NCBI GenBank assembly: GCA_002390305.1
Contig: DGPE01000015.1
Coordinates: 1-10,128, forward strand
DNA: 10,128 nt
Direction of reading: 5' to 3'
Origin: Micrococcales bacterium UBA4448
Lineage (GTDB): Bacteria > Actinomycetota > Actinomycetes > Actinomycetales > Microbacteriaceae
Of this stretch, positions 6,527 through 10,128 are shown piece by piece; positions within the stretch are counted from its first letter, which is position 1; each line of letters starts with the position of its first letter. Under the pieces are notes generated by a model. That model had not been told where the DNA came from. It searched no databases and saw only the letters and a program-made list of their open reading frames with translations. Made by a program: the position numbers and the translations under genes.

Positions 6527-7830
6527 TAGTGGAGGTTTCTTCCCAGGGCAATGACTCTCCAGCCAGCTGCTTGCCACTTTTCAACATTTAAGACATTGCG
6601 GCCGTCGATGATTATTTTGGTCTTTGGGCTCAGGCTCTCTGGTGCGAGGTCAATATATTCTTTCCACTCGGTGCCAAGAATTGCAAGGTCTGAGTCTCGG
6701 CATGCTTCCAAGGCCGAAGTCGAAGTTGTTAGCGCGGGGTGTTTCTTGTGCAGTGATTCCAGTGATACCGGGTCATGGATATTCACGATTGCTCCCCGAG
6801 CATGGAGTTTGAGGGCAATCTCAAGGGCTGGCGAGTCCCTTAGGTCATCGCTATCAGGCTTGAAGCTGATTCCGAGCATCGCAATTGTCTTGTTCTTGAG
6901 GGTGCCCAGCTCATTTGTTGCTAGGTCGACAACCCTTTGGCGCCTTCGGAGGTTTATTTGGTCAACTTCAGTCAAGAAATTAAGTGATGATCCAACACCC
7001 AACTCATCCGCTCTTGCAATGAACCCTCTGATGTCTTTTGGCAAGCACCCTCCGCCAAAGCCGATTCCTGTTCTGAGGAAGGACTTGCCTATTCGATTGT
7101 CCATGCCAATGGCCTCAGCAAGTTTGACGGCATCAGCTCCCGAGGCTTCTGCAATTTCTGCCATGGCATTGATAAAGCTGATTTTTGTCGCAAGGAATGC
7201 GTTTGCGGACACTTTGACAAGCTCAGCAGTGGCTAGATCCAGCTCTAAAAGCGGGACACCTTGAGTCAAAATGTCTTGATAACACTCGATTAGGGGTTTG
7301 TTTACGGCCTCATTGTCGCTTCCGATGACAATTCGGTCAGGCTTCAACGAGTCCTCAAGGGCGGTCCCTTCTCGGAGGAATTCGGGGTTCCAGCAGACAG
7401 AGGGAGTGAAGCCGGCGATCGACTCAATGGTTTGAATCAGGTTTGCTGCTGTGCCAACTGGGACCGTGGATTTTCCAACCACCAAGGAATCCGGTTTGAG
7501 GACGGTAGCAAGCTGACTTGCGGCCGTAAAAACATAGGAGGTGTCGGCAGCATGGTTGTCGATGCTTTGGGGGGTTCCTACGCAGATAAAGTGGATTTGG
7601 GCCGATGCGCTTCGCTCGTCGTGCTGATGCTGGAAGGAGATCTTCTCAGTCGCGATGGCTTTGGCTAATGCCTCTTTCAGGCCAAGCTCGTAGAAGGGCA
7701 CTGTTCCGCTTTTTAGTGCGAGGATCTTGTTCTGGTCTGGCTCAATTCCAATTACTTCATGCCCAAGCGCTGCCATGGCAACCGCATGGGTGACACCCAA
7801 ATATCCAAGCCCGATCACGGAAATCTTCAT
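6526..7830 (-). CDS. ugd: UDP-glucose 6-dehydrogenase
   Basis: Cytoplasmic NAD-dependent enzyme that oxidises UDP-glucose twice to UDP-glucuronate, 434 residues. The Rossmann nucleotide loop is VIGLGYLGVTHA at 5-16, then VGKSTVPVGT at 118-127, WNPEFLREG at 147-155, TAELVKVSANAF at 201-212 with catalytic Lys206, and FGGGCLPKDIRGF at 258-270 with catalytic Cys262 and Asp266. The C-terminal UDP-binding domain contains ISFKPDSDDLRDSP at 321-334. All key residues are present. The ATG at 7830 puts the Rossmann strand at the N-terminus; the in-frame extension up to 8064 runs through the divergent sigma gene and is not real. First gene of the operon; its product gives the operon an activated uronic acid. 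The related UDP-ManNAc or UDP-Gal dehydrogenases are alternatives, less likely from these motifs. Confidence 0.95.
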   Translation of the reverse strand: MKISVIGLGYLGVTHAVAMAALGHEVIGIEPDQNKILALKSGTVPFYELGLKEALAKAIATEKISFQHQHDERSASAQIHFICVGTPQSIDNHAADTSYVFTAASQLATVLKPDSLVVGKSTVPVGTAANLIQTIESIAGFTPSVCWNPEFLREGTALEDSLKPDRIVIGSDNEAVNKPLIECYQDILTQGVPLLELDLATAELVKVSANAFLATKISFINAMAEIAEASGADAVKLAEAIGMDNRIGKSFLRTGIGFGGGCLPKDIRGFIARADELGVGSSLNFLTEVDQINLRRRQRVVDLATNELGTLKNKTIAMLGISFKPDSDDLRDSPALEIALKLHARGAIVNIHDPVSLESLHKKHPALTTSTSALEACRDSDLAILGTEWKEYIDLAPESLSPKTKIIIDGRNVLNVEKWQAAGWRVIALGRNLH

Positions 7831-7906
7831 CGTAGTTAGGAGTTTAGTGAACCGAGTAGGGCATAGCACCGTAACACCCCTTGACAAGGTGCGTATATTA
7901 GAAGTG
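7831..7906. promoter_or_regulatory. Divergent promoter region between ugd and the membrane sigma factor gene
   Basis: The 76 bases between the two start codons must hold the promoters of both the operon and the sigma gene. For ugd I see two weak minus-strand options: TAAACT (7846-7841), which would give a nearly leaderless transcript, or TTGTCA (7887-7882) as -35 with TATGCC (7865-7860) as a poor -10. Two inverted repeats lie here: CCTTG-A-CAAGG at 7879-7889, and GCACC (7866-7870) with GGTGC (7888-7892). Either could be an operator. Neither start codon has a properly placed Shine-Dalgarno sequence. Confidence 0.45.
7871..7899 (+). promoter_or_regulatory. Predicted promoter of the membrane sigma factor gene, leaderless
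   Basis: GTAACA (7871-7876, four of six matches to TTGACA), a 17-base spacer and TATATT (7894-7899, five of six matches to TATAAT) predict a transcript starting at about 7906, at the ATG at 7907. The same bases also fit an ECF-type promoter: GTAAC (7871-7875), 16 bases, CGTA (7892-7895), close to the AAC...CGTA pattern used by several ECF sigma factors, so autoregulation is possible. The two readings cannot be separated from sequence. Confidence 0.45.
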
Positions 7907-9352
7907 ATGGCCAATAACGAGGAATACCAAGAAGATCCCCTCGAGCGACTACTTGATACAGAGTCGGACGAGGCGTTTGGTGCGCCGGAATTTAAGGAAC
8001 ACTTAGCTGACTCCTTGACCCCTGCAGTCCTGAAAGACTGGACCGCGGCCGACTTCGCAAGCATCTACGTTCGCTTCCGCCCACATCTTGAGCGTCACGC
8101 TCGCAGATATTTGGTGAACCCTTCCCAGGTTGAGGAAGTTGTGCAGGACGCTTTCCTTTACCTGATGACCACTCTTCCCGAGTTGGATTCCGAGGTTGGC
8201 GTTCTAAAGTTTTTGAAATGGAAGACCAGGCTGCTTTGCCTAGACGTGATTCGAATCAACTCGAGGGCTAAGTTTGCGCCCCTTGATGAGCAGCCGGACA
8301 TCGCCGCCGACACCCCGGAAATGTCTCTCGAACTGGAAAGAGCTGAGGACGCGGCAATCGTTTCCCTGGCGCTTGCAAAACTTCAGCCACGTCACCGAGA
8401 AGTTCTAATTGCCTCGATCTACGAGGAGAAGTCGACCGACGCAGTTGCAGACCAACTTGGTCTGAGCGAGAACGCGACCAGGCAGCTGCTCTTTAGGGCA
8501 CGCTCAGCATTCAAAAAGGCACTGGTTGGTGAGGCTGAAACAGCAGGCATGTCAGCGGGCCAAATTCTCTCAGTTGCAGCTCGCAAGGCTGCGGCAGAAT
8601 CTGGCAAGTACATAGCTGCTGCTGGAGCATTCCTGCTGGTAATGGCAGTTTCGCTCGGGGTCCTTCCAAACTTGAACTCCACAACTACGAATGACATAGC
8701 CCTTGCCCCGATAGAGGTTGCTGAAGTGCCTGTGGAAGTTGCTGAAAGCCCGCCGGTGGCAGCGGAAGAATTGCCCGAACCAGTCGCCCAGGAAACCCAA
8801 GTCGTCTCTGAAATTGCTTCACCAGAAAGTGTAGTACCGGAGCCTGAAGTTCTCGAGATTGTGCCCGCCGTTGCAGCCCCTGCCGAGGCGACAGTTGTGG
8901 CTCCTATTGCTATCCGGCCGATTTTTGATGAGGCTTCACTGGCATCGATTTTGACAACGAATGTTTCCCAAGCTGGCTACTACACAAACTCCTACTCATC
9001 ATCTGACTTCCTGTCGGCTGGTTTTAGAGGTAGCTCGGTTGAAGTCTTTGGCGGCACGGGCATTTCGGCATTCTTGGACATTGATTTCGCAAATCGCACG
9101 GTTTTCAATTCGGTTTATCAGATGTGGGTCGATGGCCAGCGCTATTACGCAGTGGCTGAAAATTCAACAGTTGTGACCAATCCAGCTCAGGGTGGCTATG
9201 AGGTTGTGCTGCAGGCCAGTGACTTCTGGGTTGTTGATGACTCAGGAAATGTATTTGACCAGAGCCCTCTTGCAAACGCGATCTCCACTGTCACTCTCAG
9301 CTTGGATCCGGATGGCAATCCCACGAAAGCTTCGATGAAAGTTTCTCGCTAA
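7907..9352 (+). CDS. Membrane-tethered ECF-like sigma factor with extracytoplasmic C-terminal domain
   Basis: 481 residues from the ATG at 7907. After an acidic N-terminus, residues about 50-121 form sigma-70 region 2 (FASIYVRFRPHLERHARRYL, VEEVVQDAFLYLM, KWKTRLLCLDVIR) and 148-205 form region 4 (LQPRHREVL, then a helix-turn-helix with VADQLGLSENATRQLLFRAR). There is no region 3, as in ECF sigma factors. A basic helix leads into one membrane segment at about 235-254. Next come a Pro/Glu/Val/Ala-rich stalk (265-336, with EVAEVPVEVAE) and a 145-residue, aromatic and Ser/Thr-rich, probably beta-rich domain (337-481) that I do not recognise. The topology would be sigma inside, last domain outside. 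No zinc-finger anti-sigma motif is visible. The usual ECF protein is about 180-200 residues, so over half of this one is extra. It lies divergent from the polysaccharide operon. Alternative starts upstream (to 7727) overlap ugd and break the promoter. Sigma identity is firm; sensing is inference. Confidence 0.85.
   Translation: MANNEEYQEDPLERLLDTESDEAFGAPEFKEHLADSLTPAVLKDWTAADFASIYVRFRPHLERHARRYLVNPSQVEEVVQDAFLYLMTTLPELDSEVGVLKFLKWKTRLLCLDVIRINSRAKFAPLDEQPDIAADTPEMSLELERAEDAAIVSLALAKLQPRHREVLIASIYEEKSTDAVADQLGLSENATRQLLFRARSAFKKALVGEAETAGMSAGQILSVAARKAAAESGKYIAAAGAFLLVMAVSLGVLPNLNSTTTNDIALAPIEVAEVPVEVAESPPVAAEELPEPVAQETQVVSEIASPESVVPEPEVLEIVPAVAAPAEATVVAPIAIRPIFDEASLASILTTNVSQAGYYTNSYSSSDFLSAGFRGSSVEVFGGTGISAFLDIDFANRTVFNSVYQMWVDGQRYYAVAENSTVVTNPAQGGYEVVLQASDFWVVDDSGNVFDQSPLANAISTVTLSLDPDGNPTKASMKVSR
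8711..8914 (+). repeat. Low-complexity Val/Glu/Pro/Ala-rich stalk coding region
   Basis: This in-frame stretch inside the sigma factor gene encodes an acidic Pro/Glu/Val/Ala-rich segment (about residues 269-336) with short imperfect repeats such as EVAEVP and EVAESP; GTTGCTGAA occurs twice about 20 bases apart. It probably forms an extended spacer between the membrane helix and the outer domain, of the type that can cross or span the cell wall. Confidence 0.55.
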
Positions 9353-9366
9353 GCAATTAGCTTTGT
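9348..9366 (+). terminator. Weak candidate terminator of the sigma factor gene
   Basis: GCTAA-GCAA-TTAGC (9348-9361) is a 5-bp stem with a GCAA (GNRA-type) tetraloop that includes the stop codon and is followed by TTTGT. The stem is short and AT-rich, so termination would be inefficient. The opposite strand has no T-run, so it does not serve upp. Confidence 0.25.
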
Positions 9367-10014
9367 CTACTGGGCAATCCCGTAAAGGCGATCTCCAGCA
9401 TCTCCAAGACCCGGAACAATATAGCCCTGTTCATTTAGCTTTTCATCGAGTGCACCTAGAACTACATCAACTTGGCGTCCCGGCCACTTCTTTGCAAGAT
9501 GCTCTTCAACATTCTTGACGCCTTCGGGTGCCCCTAACAGGCAAACGCAGGTTGCAGATAACGCACCGCGTTCAAATATGTAGTCGATTGAGTCATTCAG
9601 CGTTCCACCGGTGGCCAGCATCGGGTCGATAATGAATACCTGTCGGTTCTCTAGGTCATCAGGCAGGCGGTTTGCGTAAGTAAAAGGCTCTAGGGTTTCC
9701 TCGTTTCGCTTGATCCCAAGGAATCCAACTTCCGCATTTGGTAGCAGCTTGACCATTCCTTCCAGCATGCCAAGACCTGCCCTTAACACCGGAACAATCA
9801 GGGGCTTTGGGTTCGACATCTTAATTCCAGTGGTTCTTTGCACCGGAGTCTCGATCTGGACTTCTTCCACTCTTATGTCACGTGTTGCTTCGTAGGTAAG
9901 TAACGTGACAAGCTCCTCCACCAGCTGGCGAAACTGCGGGCTCGGGGTTTTCTTATCTCTGAGCACTGTGAGTTTGTGGGTAATCAGTGGGTGATTCACT
10001 ACATGAAGTCGCAT
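9367..10014 (-). CDS. upp: Uracil phosphoribosyltransferase
   Basis: Cytoplasmic pyrimidine salvage enzyme that makes UMP from uracil and PRPP, 215 residues from the ATG at 10014. The N-terminus MRLHVVNHPLITHKLTVLRD is typical, followed by PVLRAGLGMLEGM at 75-87, the PRPP-binding loop VFIIDPMLATGGTLN at 126-140 and the uracil-binding GYIVPGLGDAGDRLYG at 197-212. Length is usual for the family. The in-frame upstream ATG (10050) would add 12 residues not seen in the family and would run into tadA, so I reject it. No Shine-Dalgarno sequence is seen; TAGGCT lies where a leaderless -10 would be. Converges on the sigma factor gene with 14 bases between stop codons. Confidence 0.97.
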   Translation of the reverse strand: MRLHVVNHPLITHKLTVLRDKKTPSPQFRQLVEELVTLLTYEATRDIRVEEVQIETPVQRTTGIKMSNPKPLIVPVLRAGLGMLEGMVKLLPNAEVGFLGIKRNEETLEPFTYANRLPDDLENRQVFIIDPMLATGGTLNDSIDYIFERGALSATCVCLLGAPEGVKNVEEHLAKKWPGRQVDVVLGALDEKLNEQGYIVPGLGDAGDRLYGIAQ

Positions 10015-10029
10015 AGGCTCAAGCCTATG
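10012..10029. promoter_or_regulatory. Perfect palindrome carrying both start codons and both -10 boxes of upp and tadA
   Basis: CATAGGCT-CA-AGCCTATG is a perfect inverted repeat with 8-base arms and a 2-base centre. The outer three bases of the arms are the ATG of upp (minus, 10014-10012) and of tadA (plus, 10027-10029). Each arm also holds TAGGCT reading toward the other gene: 10014-10019 on plus for tadA, 10027-10022 on minus for upp. Each box lies about seven bases before the start it would serve. This fits two overlapping leaderless promoters. Whether a regulator also binds is unknown. Confidence 0.6.
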
Positions 10030-10128
10030 GATTTTGAAGGTTTGATGCACCTCGCATTGGAAAAAGCTCGCGCGTCTGGTGACGAGGTTCCGGTTGGTGC
10101 GGTATTGGTGGATGGCGAAGGCAATGTG
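10027..10128 (+). CDS. tadA: tRNA adenosine(34) deaminase, 5' end only
   Basis: The window ends after the first 34 codons. The visible N-terminus has FEGLMHLALEKARASGDEVP then VGAVLVDGEGN, the standard start of TadA, the zinc enzyme that converts adenosine 34 to inosine in the wobble position of tRNA-Arg. The zinc-binding HAE and PCxxC motifs lie beyond the window. Related cytidine/guanine deaminases begin similarly, but the EVPVGAVLV run and the divergent upp neighbour favour TadA. The ATG at 10027 has no Shine-Dalgarno sequence and fits a leaderless start; a second in-frame ATG at 10045 is less likely. Twelve bases separate it from the upp start. Confidence 0.88.
   Translation, partial: MDFEGLMHLALEKARASGDEVPVGAVLVDGEGNV

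Noticed and set aside
6551..7264. Open frame of 237 codons on the plus strand
   Set aside because: Fully antisense to ugd, whose motifs are intact; the product has no recognisable motif and is Ser/Arg-rich as expected for a shadow frame.
7881..7886. Perfect TTGACA on the plus strand in front of the sigma factor gene
   Set aside because: A 17-base spacer would put the -10 at 7904-7909, which is GTGATG and includes the start codon; the nearby TATATT is only seven bases away. It is more likely part of the inverted repeat or chance.
7831..8064. N-terminal extension of ugd by 78 codons
   Set aside because: It crosses the divergent promoter region and the sigma gene start, is low in complexity, and the Rossmann strand begins at the ATG at 7830.

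Overview
The window looks like a chromosomal segment of an actinobacterium, most likely Microbacteriaceae. The evidence is the roughly balanced base composition, the divergent upp/tadA pair with Microbacteriaceae-like Upp and TadA sequences, the lack of ribosome binding sites in front of several genes that instead carry a TANNNT -10 box about 7 bases before the start codon (leaderless transcription), and actinobacterium-style proteins throughout. A low-GC freshwater member (Aquiluna/Rhodoluna-like) is my guess, not something the sequence proves.

Layout: galU (minus, 27-935) is divergent from a secreted subtilisin-like protease (plus, 1019-2302). The protease converges on a tight five-gene minus-strand operon (7830 down to 2314). 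In transcription order the operon is ugd, an ExoA-like family 2 glycosyltransferase, a two-domain glycosyltransferase/pyruvyltransferase fusion, an ABC-exporter membrane domain with no ATPase, and a second small family 2 glycosyltransferase. Three of its four junctions are TAATG overlaps. Divergent from ugd is a plus-strand gene (7907-9352) for an unusual sigma factor: sigma-70 regions 2 and 4, then one membrane helix, a Pro/Glu/Val-rich stalk and an unrecognised extracytoplasmic domain. It converges on upp (minus, 10014-9367), which is divergent from tadA (plus, from 10027, cut by the window end). No gene-free stretch is longer than 100 bases. I see no tRNA, rRNA, CRISPR array, insertion sequence or phage gene.

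How the genes may work together: GalU makes UDP-glucose and Ugd oxidises it to UDP-glucuronate. The three glycosyltransferase modules and the pyruvyltransferase module point to assembly of an acidic, possibly pyruvylated cell-surface polysaccharide. The lone ABC membrane domain could be part of an exporter. The initiating phosphosugar transferase, polymerase and ATPase are not in this window. The membrane-tethered sigma factor shares a 76-bp divergent promoter region with the polysaccharide operon, so a sensor-regulator role for envelope or capsule state is an attractive but untested inference. It is the most novel item here, followed by the pyruvyltransferase fusion, the ATPase-less ABC membrane protein, and an 18-bp perfect palindrome that contains both the upp and tadA start codons.
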